DNA from: Bacteroidales bacterium
GTDB taxonomy: Bacteria; Bacteroidota; Bacteroidia; Bacteroidales; P3
Direction: 5' to 3'
Assembly (NCBI GenBank): GCA_017560705.1
Contig: JAFZEK010000327.1
Location: 1 to 10,156, forward strand
DNA length: 10,156 nt
The notes under the pieces were generated by a model. The model searched no databases and was not told the origin of the DNA. It was given only the letters and a program-made list of their open reading frames with translations. Both the position numbers and the translations under genes were made by a program. Each line of letters opens with the position of its first letter. The first letter of the stretch is position 1. This document shows positions 1 through 7,510 of this stretch, piece after piece.

Positions 1-1
1 A

Positions 2-198
2 AGGCAACTTCTAAAAATTCCACGTTTTAGTAAGATAGAAGAAATCTTCTTTAAACTTTTGTGTGGTTTACGTTTTTCACCGGAATCTTTCTATTTATTT
101 TTCAATCGCATAGCCCGCTATGCTAAATCAAAAGAAAGTAGAAATCTTTCTAGTGAAATTCCGCAAACCACCTACAAAGCAATTTTTAGAAGTTGCCT
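2..198. repeat. 197-bp foldback (MITE-like) inverted-repeat element
   Basis: Positions 2-19 (AGGCAACTTCTAAAAATT) are the exact reverse complement of 181-198, giving 18-bp perfect terminal inverted repeats. The interior is also largely self-complementary: 56-62 pairs with 174-179 (one bulge), 63-69 with 165-171, 75-80 with 153-158 and 88-93 with 139-144. The centre, 108-123, is a 7-bp palindrome around a CC spacer. The left arm has about 30 extra bases, which include their own hairpin at 37-50. No open frame of useful size lies inside. Size, perfect termini and lack of coding capacity fit a miniature inverted-repeat transposable element. A large structured RNA or an intergenic palindromic repeat is also possible. 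The left flank is outside the window, so a target-site duplication cannot be tested. The inverted repeat is certain; the mobile nature is inferred. Confidence 0.8.
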
Positions 199-426
199 AA
201 AAATAACGATGAAAAGAGATGCCTAAAAGAGATTTTTCGGGTGAAAAAAAGGCAAATTTCACCACTAATCCTACAAATATCGTTTTTCAGAAAAAGCATT
301 TTACTAAGTCTCTAATAATCAAAGATATTTTCTTCCATCAAAGAAAAAAAAATATAAAATAGCAATAATATGCTCAATAAATGAGAAAAAAGATGTAATT
401 TTGAATTTTATTCAATACGAATTATT
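199..426. other. AT-rich intergenic region upstream of guaA
   Basis: No gene is visible here. The stretch contains a short direct repeat, AAAAGAGAT at 212-220 and 225-233, with TGCCTAAAA at 194-202 and 220-228. It also holds a small hairpin, GGTGAAA at 240-246 against TTTCACC at 257-263 with a 10-nt loop. Towards the end lie a promoter-like box (396-403) and a 6-bp hairpin, TTGAAT 401-406 against ATTCAA 410-415. I looked for the conserved core of a purine riboswitch, plausible before guaA, and did not see it. Confidence 0.6.
396..403 (+). promoter_or_regulatory. Possible Bacteroidota-type -7 box of guaA
   Basis: TAATTTTG matches the Bacteroidota -7 consensus TAnnTTTG. With the usual spacing, transcription would start near 410, leaving a leader of about 17 nt before the guaA ATG at 427. 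No TTTG is visible at the expected -33 distance, and in such AT-rich DNA the box could arise by chance. Confidence 0.4.
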
Positions 427-1953
427 ATGCAAAAGATATTAATATTAGACTTTGGTTCTCAATACACTCAGCTTATTGCACGCAAAGTTAGAGAACTCAA
501 TATTTACTGTGAAATTCACGCCTACAACAAAATTCCGGAAATAACTCCAGATATAAAAGGGGTGATATTATCGGGAAGTCCTTATTCTTGCAACGACGTG
601 GATGCACCTATTCCCGATTTATCAAACATAAAGGGAAAACTACCTCTATTGGCAATATGCTATGGAGCTCAATATTTGGTAAAAACAGGCGGAGGACAAG
701 TGTCGCCATCTCTTACTAGAGAATACGGTAGAGCACATTTGCACTTTGTAGACACCGAATGCGAACTTATGAAAGGTATTCCTGAAAAGAGCCAAGTATG
801 GATGTCGCACGGCGACACTATATTAAGCATTCCAGACAACTACAAGCTAATATGTAGCACTAAAGATGTGAAATATGCCGGATACAGAATAGAAGGCGAA
901 GAAACCTACGCTATCCAATTCCACCCCGAAACAACACACTCTTTGGATGGATTGACAATGTTGAAAAACTTCGTTGTAGGAGTTTGTAAATGTGAACAAT
1001 CGTGGACATCACAAACCTTCGTTGACGACATGGTAGAAGAACTTCGTCAAAAACTACAAGACGACAAAGTAGTACTAGGTTTGTCGGGTGGTGTAGACTC
1101 TTCGGTGGCTGCAGTATTGCTAAACAAAGCTATCGGCAAAAACCTACACTGTATTTTCGTGGACAATGGTTTGCTACGCAAAAATGAATTTGAAAGCGTT
1201 CTTGAATCATACAAAGACATGGGATTGAACGTAAAAGGTGTAGATGCTAAAGAACTATTCTATTCTGCACTAAAAGGCGTTACCGACCCGGAAAAGAAAA
1301 GAAAAATTATAGGCAAAACCTTTGTTGATGTATTCGACGAAGAAGCTAAAAAGATACAAGACGTAAAATGGTTGGCACAAGGCACAATCTATCCTGATGT
1401 TATAGAATCGGCTTCGATAAAAGGACCATCTGTAACCATCAAGTCTCACCACAATGTAGGTGGTTTACCTGAATATATGAAACTTAAGGTTGTAGAACCA
1501 CTACGCACATTGTTCAAAGATGAGGTAAGAAAAGTAGGTCTTCAAGTAGGTTTGAAAAAAGACTTGCTAGGTCGTCATCCATTCCCCGGTCCAGGTTTGG
1601 CTATCCGTATTTTGGGCGAAATTACAGCCGAAAAGATTGCTATCTTACAAGATGTGGACGCTATATTCATCAACGAGTTGAGAGCTTTTGGCTTGTATGA
1701 CAAAGTATGGCAAGCAGGTGCCGTGCTTCTACCAGTTCAATCGGTAGGTGTTATGGGCGATGAAAGAACTTACGAAAGCGTTGTGGCTATCCGTGCGGTA
1801 GAATCTATCGATGGTATGACAGCCGACTGGTCGCACTTGCCTTACGACTTTTTGGCTAAGGTGTCTAACGACATTATCAACAACGTTCGCGGAGTGAACA
1901 GAGTAGTGTATGACATTAGCTCTAAACCACCTGCAACAATTGAATGGGAATAA
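427..1953 (+). CDS. guaA: GMP synthase (glutamine-hydrolysing)
   Basis: This cytoplasmic enzyme converts XMP to GMP using ATP and glutamine, the last step of de novo guanine nucleotide synthesis. At 508 residues it is full length for the family. Residues 1 to about 190 are a class I glutamine amidotransferase domain, with nucleophile Cys78 in AICYGAQ and the His166/Glu168 pair in QFHPE. An ATP pyrophosphatase domain follows, with the P-loop SGGVDSS at 220-226. The C-terminal dimerisation domain contains the signature [13 protein letters not shown] (from about 382) and ends in the typical PPATIEWE. The ATG at 427 gives the canonical N-terminus [13 protein letters not shown]; its leader has no clear Shine-Dalgarno sequence, as is normal in this phylum. 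It ends in TAATAA. The next gene starts 64 nt downstream on the same strand with no terminator between, so readthrough is possible. All catalytic residues are present and identification is secure. Confidence 0.98.
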   Translation: MQKILILDFGSQYTQLIARKVRELNIYCEIHAYNKIPEITPDIKGVILSGSPYSCNDVDAPIPDLSNIKGKLPLLAICYGAQYLVKTGGGQVSPSLTREYGRAHLHFVDTECELMKGIPEKSQVWMSHGDTILSIPDNYKLICSTKDVKYAGYRIEGEETYAIQFHPETTHSLDGLTMLKNFVVGVCKCEQSWTSQTFVDDMVEELRQKLQDDKVVLGLSGGVDSSVAAVLLNKAIGKNLHCIFVDNGLLRKNEFESVLESYKDMGLNVKGVDAKELFYSALKGVTDPEKKRKIIGKTFVDVFDEEAKKIQDVKWLAQGTIYPDVIESASIKGPSVTIKSHHNVGGLPEYMKLKVVEPLRTLFKDEVRKVGLQVGLKKDLLGRHPFPGPGLAIRILGEITAEKIAILQDVDAIFINELRAFGLYDKVWQAGAVLLPVQSVGVMGDERTYESVVAIRAVESIDGMTADWSHLPYDFLAKVSNDIINNVRGVNRVVYDISSKPPATIEWE

Positions 1954-2017
1954 TAAGAACTAAAAACACAAAAAGAACAGACTCTAATAAACTCATATAT
2001 AAAAACATCTGAAGAAA

Positions 2018-3670
2018 ATGAAAAAAGGATTTACTTTTCTTTTTATGTTGCTAGCACTTATGCTAGCCTTTGGACAACAAACGCCTATAAAAAAATCTAA
2101 GGTAAAGCAAGTTGTCAATGGGAAGAGATACATTGTCCATGTTGTAGAGCATGGTCAAACTCTTTATTCCATAACTCGAGCTTATGGAGTCAAGTCTTAC
2201 GAAGCCTATTTAAAGAAAGACAAAAACAAACTAAACATAGGTGATACGGTATGGATTCCAATGGCCAACGGCGATGAATCCATACCTTCCAATTCATCCT
2301 ACAAGTATGTGGAAGTAAAGCAAGGGCAAACATTATACAGCATTTCAAAAACGTTTGGTGTATCCATTGCTGAGCTTGAGAAGCTGAACCCCGAACTAAA
2401 ATCGTCGCCACTTAGAGTAGGAATGATATTGAAAATACCGTTGAAAGGTGGTGAAAAAAAAGCAGATAGTAGCACCGACAAAAACGGTAAAAGAAAGGTT
2501 GAAGTGCTTTCGGCTATCCCTCCTCCTGTAGACATACCTGTCAGAGACAGAATGGACAAAGCCAAAATACATGTGACACTGATGATGCCTCTGTTCTTGA
2601 ACAATATTGATGAAATATCCACATCAAAATTTGATATAGAACAACGTCGTCGTAGAACATATAAGTCCTTCACTTTTATCCAATTCTACGAAGGTATACT
2701 TATGGGTTTGGACTGTTTGGAGTCGTTGGGCTACAATGTGGTGCTAAATGTGGTAGATATATCCGAAGACAGCCCCGACAAGGTAGAAAAAGCTTTCGAA
2801 GAACACAAGATAGCCAATTCCGATTTTATTATAGCCACGCTGTTCCAACACTCTTTTGAAAAAGCTGCAGAACTAGCCAAGGAGAACAAAATATTTATTA
2901 TTAATCCATTGGCAGACAGGCCAGAGATTCTTAAAGACAATCCATACGTCATCAAATACATGCCATCAATAGAAGGCACTGTAAAAAACATCATCAATGT
3001 GATAAAGAAGGATTTCAAAGACCCCAATTTGTACATAGTTCATTCTGTAGCAAAAACAGAAAAACAATGGTATGATGAGTTTGCAGCACAATTAGAAGAA
3101 CAGAAGAATTTGAAATATACAATGTTCAGCTGGGCAGCTAGCAACCGATTGGTACAAATGATGAAGAACGATGAAAACAACATCGTTATCAGCATTTACG
3201 ACGAAACACCGGCCAAAAACAAAGCCTATAGCAACAACTTATTGAATAAATTGTTTTCGTTGAAGAAAACAACCCCTACCCTATTCACTATACAAAACTA
3301 CATAAAGCTTTACAACGATGTAGATTATAACCAATTACAACGATTGAACTACCATCTTGTAAACAATACCTACTTAGACTACTCAAACCCATTTCATAAA
3401 GAATTTATTGACAAGTTTAAAGAGAAATATAAAACCGAACCTGTTGGCGACTATGCTCTTATTGCCAACGATTTAATCATACACTTCGTTATAGGTTTAC
3501 ACAATAGAGGCTCCGAATTTTGGAAAGAACCAAACATTCCGTCGAACTCAAACATTTTGTATCCAATGCTGTTTAAACGCTCTAACCCTACAGATGGTTT
3601 TGAAAATCAAGCAGCATACATCTACAAAATGGAAAACTTCAAACTTAGACAAGTTAATAGAAAACGGTAG
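2018..3670 (+). CDS. Exported double-LysM protein with a periplasmic-binding-protein-like domain
   Basis: The 550-residue protein starts with a signal peptide (MKK, a hydrophobic stretch to about residue 18, likely cleavage near AFG-QQ) and has no lipobox Cys, so it is probably soluble in the periplasm. Two LysM domains follow at about 39-82 and 96-141, both with the core pattern of G-Q-T-L-Y-S-I and a closing IP. They should bind glycan strands of peptidoglycan. A basic, Pro-rich linker leads to residues about 185-500, which resemble a type I periplasmic binding fold (receptor ligand-binding family), with alternating beta/alpha segments such as DFIIATLF and IFIINPLADR. No transporter genes are adjacent. 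Related Bacteroidota proteins are annotated as LysM or amino-acid-binding proteins, but the ligand is not known to me. A role in sensing or scaffolding at the cell wall, comparable with the LpoA-type use of this fold, is only an inference. It ends in tandem stops TAG TAA. Confidence 0.85.
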   Translation: MKKGFTFLFMLLALMLAFGQQTPIKKSKVKQVVNGKRYIVHVVEHGQTLYSITRAYGVKSYEAYLKKDKNKLNIGDTVWIPMANGDESIPSNSSYKYVEVKQGQTLYSISKTFGVSIAELEKLNPELKSSPLRVGMILKIPLKGGEKKADSSTDKNGKRKVEVLSAIPPPVDIPVRDRMDKAKIHVTLMMPLFLNNIDEISTSKFDIEQRRRRTYKSFTFIQFYEGILMGLDCLESLGYNVVLNVVDISEDSPDKVEKAFEEHKIANSDFIIATLFQHSFEKAAELAKENKIFIINPLADRPEILKDNPYVIKYMPSIEGTVKNIINVIKKDFKDPNLYIVHSVAKTEKQWYDEFAAQLEEQKNLKYTMFSWAASNRLVQMMKNDENNIVISIYDETPAKNKAYSNNLLNKLFSLKKTTPTLFTIQNYIKLYNDVDYNQLQRLNYHLVNNTYLDYSNPFHKEFIDKFKEKYKTEPVGDYALIANDLIIHFVIGLHNRGSEFWKEPNIPSNSNILYPMLFKRSNPTDGFENQAAYIYKMENFKLRQVNRKR

Positions 3671-3785
3671 TAAATTTTAGAGTATTATAGGTGCAAATAT
3701 AAAATATATCTACCAAAACGGGCTCGTTAGGCAACTAGAAATGAGCGCAATGTATTTTGTTTACATCCGTGTGATTATTTTTTTG

Positions 3786-3793
3786 TACCTTTG
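3786..3793 (+). promoter_or_regulatory. Bacteroidota-type -7 box of lpxC-fabZ
   Basis: TACCTTTG, followed by CA, matches TAnnTTTG exactly. Counting from the -7 position predicts a transcription start near 3800, three bases before the ATG at 3803, so the mRNA would be almost leaderless. The nearest upstream TTTG (3756-3759) is 26 bases away, longer than the usual spacing, so the -33 element is weak or absent. Confidence 0.6.
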
Positions 3794-3802
3794 CAAATTA
3801 TT

Positions 3803-5203
3803 ATGGAAAAGCAAACGACATTAAACGGAGAAATAAAACTTAGTGGTAAAGGATTACACACAGGTGCTTTTGTGAATGTAACACTGAAGCCGGCGGCAAC
3901 AGATTATGGCATTGCATTCAAAAGAATAGACCTCGAAGGTACACCCGTAATTCCTGCTCTGGTATCCTACGTAAAAGATACATCCAGAGGCACAACCCTA
4001 TCGGACAAGAGCGGTGCAAGAGTAGCTACAATAGAGCATCTTTTATCGGCCTTGTACGGCCTTAAGGTGGATAATGTCTTAGTAGAACTTGATGGCGAAG
4101 AAATACCCATTTTAGATGGAAGCCCACTATTTTGGGTCAATGAGATAAAGAAAGTAGGAATAGCAGAACAAGACAAAGAAAGAAAATACGTATCTTTAAA
4201 GTCGCAAGTCGTTTACACTGACAATGCTTCGGGCATTGAAATAGTAGGAATACCTGCCGACGACTTTAAGGTTACAGCATTTATAGACTATAAAACAAAA
4301 GTTCTAGGCAAACAAACGGCGTCGTACTCCGAACACGAAGATTACGAACAAGAGCTTGCTAAGTGTAGAACATTCGTATTCCTACACGAAATAGAGTTTC
4401 TGTTGAAAGCCAACCTAATAAAAGGTGGCGATGTCGACAATGCACTTATCTTTGTAAATAAAGAGTTGGACCAAGAATCTATCGACCGTCTTGCTACATT
4501 GTTCAACAAAGATTCCAACACAATAGAAGTACATGAAGGCATCTTGAACAACGTACAAAAACACTTCGACAACGAGCCGGCTCGTCATAAATTACTTGAT
4601 TTTATTGGAGATTTATCTCTATCAGGATATAAAATAAAAGGGCATTTCTTTGTAACATGCCCTGGACATAAATCTAATGTTGAATTTGCAAAACTAATTA
4701 AAACCCACATAGATATGAATAAAGAATCAAAAGTTCCGGTTTACAATCCAAACCAAGCTCCTGTATATGATGTAAACGCTATAAAAGGATTTTTAGCACA
4801 TCGCTATCCATTTTTGATGATCGACAAAATTATCGAAGTTGGTGAAGATTACATAGTAGGTATAAAAAACATTACCGCAAACGAACCATATTTCCAAGGA
4901 CACTTCCCCGAACAACCGGTAATGCCAGGAGTATTACAAATAGAAGCTATGGCACAAACTGGTGGTATTTTGGTACTACGAAGCATCCCCGACCCTGAAA
5001 ACTATTCTACTTACTTTGCCAAAATTGACAATGTAAAATTCCGCAGACAAGTCGTTCCCGGTGATACTTTGATTATAAAACTAAGAGTTACCGAGCCATT
5101 GAGAAGAAGTTTCGTTCAAATGGACGGCGAGGTTTATGTAGGAGACACCTTAGTATCCTCTGCATCAATGATGGCTCAAGTTATTAAAAATAGAAATAAT
5201 TAG
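3803..5203 (+). CDS. lpxC-fabZ: Bifunctional UDP-3-O-acyl-GlcNAc deacetylase / 3-hydroxyacyl-ACP dehydratase
   Basis: The fusion joins LpxC, the zinc deacetylase that commits the lipid A pathway, to FabZ, the dehydratase of fatty acid elongation. Counting from the ATG at 3803 (466 residues), the LpxC part covers about 1-305. Its Zn ligands are His79, His262 and Asp266 (RHKLLDFIGDL), with Glu78 as general base, Thr190 and the catalytic His289 in CPGHKSN. FabZ covers about 320-466, with catalytic His367 (FQGHFPE) and Glu381 (GVLQIEAMAQ) at the 14-residue spacing of E. coli FabZ. The in-frame TTG at 3791 would add four residues but lies inside the promoter box, so ATG is preferred. No Shine-Dalgarno sequence is visible. 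The fusion is characteristic of Bacteroidota. It is 8 nt upstream of lpxA and probably co-transcribed. The stop is TAG TAA. Both active sites look intact. Confidence 0.97.
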   Translation: MEKQTTLNGEIKLSGKGLHTGAFVNVTLKPAATDYGIAFKRIDLEGTPVIPALVSYVKDTSRGTTLSDKSGARVATIEHLLSALYGLKVDNVLVELDGEEIPILDGSPLFWVNEIKKVGIAEQDKERKYVSLKSQVVYTDNASGIEIVGIPADDFKVTAFIDYKTKVLGKQTASYSEHEDYEQELAKCRTFVFLHEIEFLLKANLIKGGDVDNALIFVNKELDQESIDRLATLFNKDSNTIEVHEGILNNVQKHFDNEPARHKLLDFIGDLSLSGYKIKGHFFVTCPGHKSNVEFAKLIKTHIDMNKESKVPVYNPNQAPVYDVNAIKGFLAHRYPFLMIDKIIEVGEDYIVGIKNITANEPYFQGHFPEQPVMPGVLQIEAMAQTGGILVLRSIPDPENYSTYFAKIDNVKFRRQVVPGDTLIIKLRVTEPLRRSFVQMDGEVYVGDTLVSSASMMAQVIKNRNN

Positions 5204-5211
5204 TAAGCACC

Positions 5212-5997
5212 ATGTTTCCAAAATTCTCTGATGTACACCCTAATGCCAAGATAGGGCAAAATGTAGAAATATCAAATTTCGTAACCATCTGCGATGATGT
5301 TGAAATTGGCGACGGCACATGGATAGGTCCTAATGTGACTATATTCCCCGGTGCCAGAATAGGAAAAAATTGTAGGATTTTTCCCGGTGCTGTTATTGCG
5401 GCTATCCCTCAAGACTTGAAATTCAATGGAGAGTACACTACTGTAGTTATTGGCGACAATAACACCATAAGAGAATGTGTTACTATCAACAGAGGCACAT
5501 CGGCTTTGGGTAGAACTGAAATTGGAAACAACAACTTGCTTATGGCCTACGTGCATGTGGCCCATGATTGTATTGTTGGAAACAACTGCGTGCTAGCCAA
5601 CAATGCTACATTAGCCGGCCATGTCGTAATAGGAAACTCGGTAATATTAGGCGGAAAAACTGCCATTCTTCAGTTTGTCACCGTTGGCGACCATGTTATT
5701 ACTGCCGGTGGCTCTCTTGTGGACAAAGACGTGCCTCCTTATGTAAAAGCAGCCAGATACCCTATATCTTATGCAGGTATCAACTCCGTAGGGCTCAACA
5801 GAAGAGGTTTCTCACAAGATGAAATTAATAACATACAAAACATATACCGTTTTATATTCCAAAAAGGATATACCGTATCTAAAGGTGTACAACTTGCCAA
5901 AGAAGAATACGGAGACACTACTGAAGGAAAAATGATATTCGATTTTGTTGCTAATGCAAAAGTAGGTTTATTAAAAGGATATAGCTCTAATAGATAG
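5212..5997 (+). CDS. lpxA: Acyl-ACP--UDP-N-acetylglucosamine O-acyltransferase
   Basis: LpxA transfers a 3-hydroxyacyl chain from ACP to the 3-OH of UDP-GlcNAc, the first step of lipid A synthesis, in the cytoplasm as a trimer. The 261-residue protein shows the left-handed beta-helix hexapeptide repeats (for example AKIGQNVEI, AGHVVIGNSV) over residues about 8-185, then a helical C-terminal domain with the typical GLNRRGFS. The catalytic His is His118 in HVAHDC (E. coli His125); Asp68, Lys70, His115, His137 and Gln154 match E. coli Asp74, Lys76, His122, His144 and Gln161. Gly166 aligns with E. coli Gly173, the acyl-chain ruler position, compatible with a long hydroxyacyl chain. Leu153 stands where E. 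coli has His160. It starts 8 nt after lpxC-fabZ with no Shine-Dalgarno sequence, suggesting translational coupling, and ends in TAG TAG before a strong terminator. Confidence 0.97.
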   Translation: MFPKFSDVHPNAKIGQNVEISNFVTICDDVEIGDGTWIGPNVTIFPGARIGKNCRIFPGAVIAAIPQDLKFNGEYTTVVIGDNNTIRECVTINRGTSALGRTEIGNNNLLMAYVHVAHDCIVGNNCVLANNATLAGHVVIGNSVILGGKTAILQFVTVGDHVITAGGSLVDKDVPPYVKAARYPISYAGINSVGLNRRGFSQDEINNIQNIYRFIFQKGYTVSKGVQLAKEEYGDTTEGKMIFDFVANAKVGLLKGYSSNR

Positions 5998-6024
5998 TAG
6001 TTAACCCTCTAAAAAGACTAAGAA

Positions 6025-6082
6025 AAAAGGAACGAGAACTAATAATTATTCGGTTTATATAATTATAGTTCTCGTTCCTTTT
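6025..6082. terminator. Bidirectional rho-independent terminator between convergent genes
   Basis: AAAAGGAACGAGAACTA at 6025-6041 is the perfect reverse complement of 6066-6082 (17 bp). After a one-base bulge (6042), TAATTAT at 6043-6049 pairs with 6059-6065, giving a 24-bp stem around a 9-nt loop. On the plus strand a T-rich tail follows (TTTT, then TTTTATTCTTTATTTT). On the minus strand the stem runs into six T residues. It lies between the ends of lpxA and the M28 peptidase gene and should end both transcripts. Confidence 0.92.
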
Positions 6083-6104
6083 ATGTTTTATTCTTTATTT
6101 TACT

Positions 6105-7409
6105 CTAGTCCGCCACACTTTGTATAATAAGATTTATTATATTCTGATAGTTCTCCAGCCCACATTCTTCGCAAGTGTCATACACATTGTGGTAGCCCCC
6201 ATATCTTCCTCCTAGCGTATATATAAATATTGCAGGGCAATGCATGGACAAGAAGTAGTGATCGCTGTTAGGAGCATTCGGACGCGATTTTAGCTCCTTT
6301 ACATAGCGGTTTGCCTCGTTCAGCTCCTTCATCCTATCGAAGAAAGGTTTCGTCTCTTTAACTTGCGAATTTACCACCATTAAACCATCGTCGCCACCGC
6401 AAAACATATCTAAGTTTATAGCCATCTTCACTTTTTTTAGCGAGAACAAAGGATTCATCACAAAATAGCTAGAACCTAAAAGACCCGCTTCTTCGGCAGT
6501 GAAAAGAAGGAACGCTACCGAATATTTAGGAGGATTAGCGCTGAAATATCTGGCTATATCCATTACGGCAGCAGTGCCACTAGCATTGTCATGAGCACCC
6601 GGGTAGTAAGTTTTGCTGCCCAGTGTCCCCACATGGTCATAGTGTGCGGAGAATATAATAATACTATCCGGCACCTCGCTACCACTTATCATTGCACAAA
6701 CATTCTGAGTGGTATGTAGCCTCAGTTCGTTGGAGTAGTTTATTTGTATCGTTTCAGGTTTTGCACTGAACAACGAATCTATCACATTTATCAAGCTATA
6801 TTTTTTAATATTCTCATCATATTGCACAGCCACAGTGGCCGATGGCAACGACTCCACCCCTAGCACTACACCCTTCGAATTGAACGGATTCGACTTTGTT
6901 TTCAATTTCTGCAAAAACTCTTTTTCGGCATCGCCAAGTTCCATATTGGCAGTGTTTATATACACCAACGAGCTTTCAAGCCTACGCCTATTCTCTTTGC
7001 AAAACATCTCTAAACCTCCCGGCTGTACTATAGCTTTCAAATCGGCATATATAACCCGCATTTTCTTATCCTTTAGCGGAATCGAAAACGGAGCAATATA
7101 ATAGTCTTTGCCAGGCTCCAACACCCTCTTACCTATCTTTAGCTCACAATCCCCTTCCATCACAAAGGTATTGAACATAAAATGCTGAAAATATCGGTCT
7201 ATACCAATAGGTTCCACTTCCATTTCAGCAAAAAGTTGGCTCAGATAGCTTGCAGCAATAGAGTCGCCTTTAAAACTATAACCCCTACCATACATCTCTG
7301 CCGACGATAATTGGCACATAACACTACGTGCAAAAACACTATCTTGAGACTTTGCCGAGCCTAATACTCCAGTTATTGACACAAGTAGAAATAATGCTAT
7401 CTTTTTCAT
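6105..7409 (-). CDS. Exported M28-family zinc metallopeptidase
   Basis: The 434-residue protein begins with a clear signal peptide (MKK, hydrophobic to about residue 17, likely cleavage near AKS-QDS), so it acts in the periplasm or outside the cell. The catalytic domain occupies about 235-434 and has the full co-catalytic two-zinc set of family M28: His256 in SAHYDHVG, bridging Asp274 in GAHDNASGT, Glu306/Glu307 in FTAEEAGLLG, Asp334 in INLDMF and probably His407 in GYHNVYDT. The SDH motif before it is also typical. M28 enzymes are mostly aminopeptidases; the exact substrate cannot be read here. Residues about 22-235 form a less recognisable N-terminal region. No C-terminal sorting domain is visible. 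AAGGAA (7411-7416 on the plus strand reads TTCCTT) just before the ATG is the only good Shine-Dalgarno-like site in the window. It appears to have its own promoter and is probably not part of the trkH operon. Confidence 0.93.
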   Translation of the reverse strand: MKKIALFLLVSITGVLGSAKSQDSVFARSVMCQLSSAEMYGRGYSFKGDSIAASYLSQLFAEMEVEPIGIDRYFQHFMFNTFVMEGDCELKIGKRVLEPGKDYYIAPFSIPLKDKKMRVIYADLKAIVQPGGLEMFCKENRRRLESSLVYINTANMELGDAEKEFLQKLKTKSNPFNSKGVVLGVESLPSATVAVQYDENIKKYSLINVIDSLFSAKPETIQINYSNELRLHTTQNVCAMISGSEVPDSIIIFSAHYDHVGTLGSKTYYPGAHDNASGTAAVMDIARYFSANPPKYSVAFLLFTAEEAGLLGSSYFVMNPLFSLKKVKMAINLDMFCGGDDGLMVVNSQVKETKPFFDRMKELNEANRYVKELKSRPNAPNSDHYFLSMHCPAIFIYTLGGRYGGYHNVYDTCEECGLENYQNIINLIIQSVAD

Positions 7410-7450
7410 ATTCCTTATTTTATATTTATTATTACTTTAATTTTTGAGTG

Positions 7451-7458
7451 CAAATATA
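7451..7458 (-). promoter_or_regulatory. Bacteroidota-type -7 box of the M28 peptidase gene
   Basis: Read on the minus strand this is TATATTTG followed by CA, an exact TAnnTTTG match. Transcription would start near 7444, leaving a leader of about 35 nt before the ATG at 7409. The expected -33 TTTG is not visible. It supports independent expression of the peptidase, since no terminator is seen after trkH (7511). Confidence 0.55.
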
Positions 7459-7510
7459 CATATTTTTTTCCATTAACATCACTCTCTTTTCATTCCACCT
7501 TGATCCACTC

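Noticed and set aside
199..426. Purine riboswitch or other known leader RNA before guaA
   Set aside because: I could not find the conserved junction motifs of the purine riboswitch; the hairpins present are short and AT-rich.
2299..2673. A 124-codon open frame on the minus strand
   Set aside because: It lies wholly antisense to the LysM gene, shows no family motif, and is Ser/Phe-rich as expected from the reverse of Lys/Glu-rich coding sequence.
3729..3736. AGGCAACT resembling the terminus of the 2-198 element
   Set aside because: Only 8 bases match and no second end is nearby; such a match is not rare by chance in 10 kb.
3722..3746. Possible terminator after the LysM gene (GCTCGTT against AATGAGC)
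   Set aside because: The stem is only 7 bp with a G-T pair and an 11-nt loop, and it is not followed by a T tract in the right place.
3791..3802. In-frame TTG at 3791 as the start of lpxC-fabZ, adding four residues
   Set aside because: It overlaps the promoter-like box TACCTTTG (3786-3793) and precedes the predicted transcript start. The ATG at 3803 gives an LpxC numbering in which Glu78 and His79 fall at the same positions as in E. coli.
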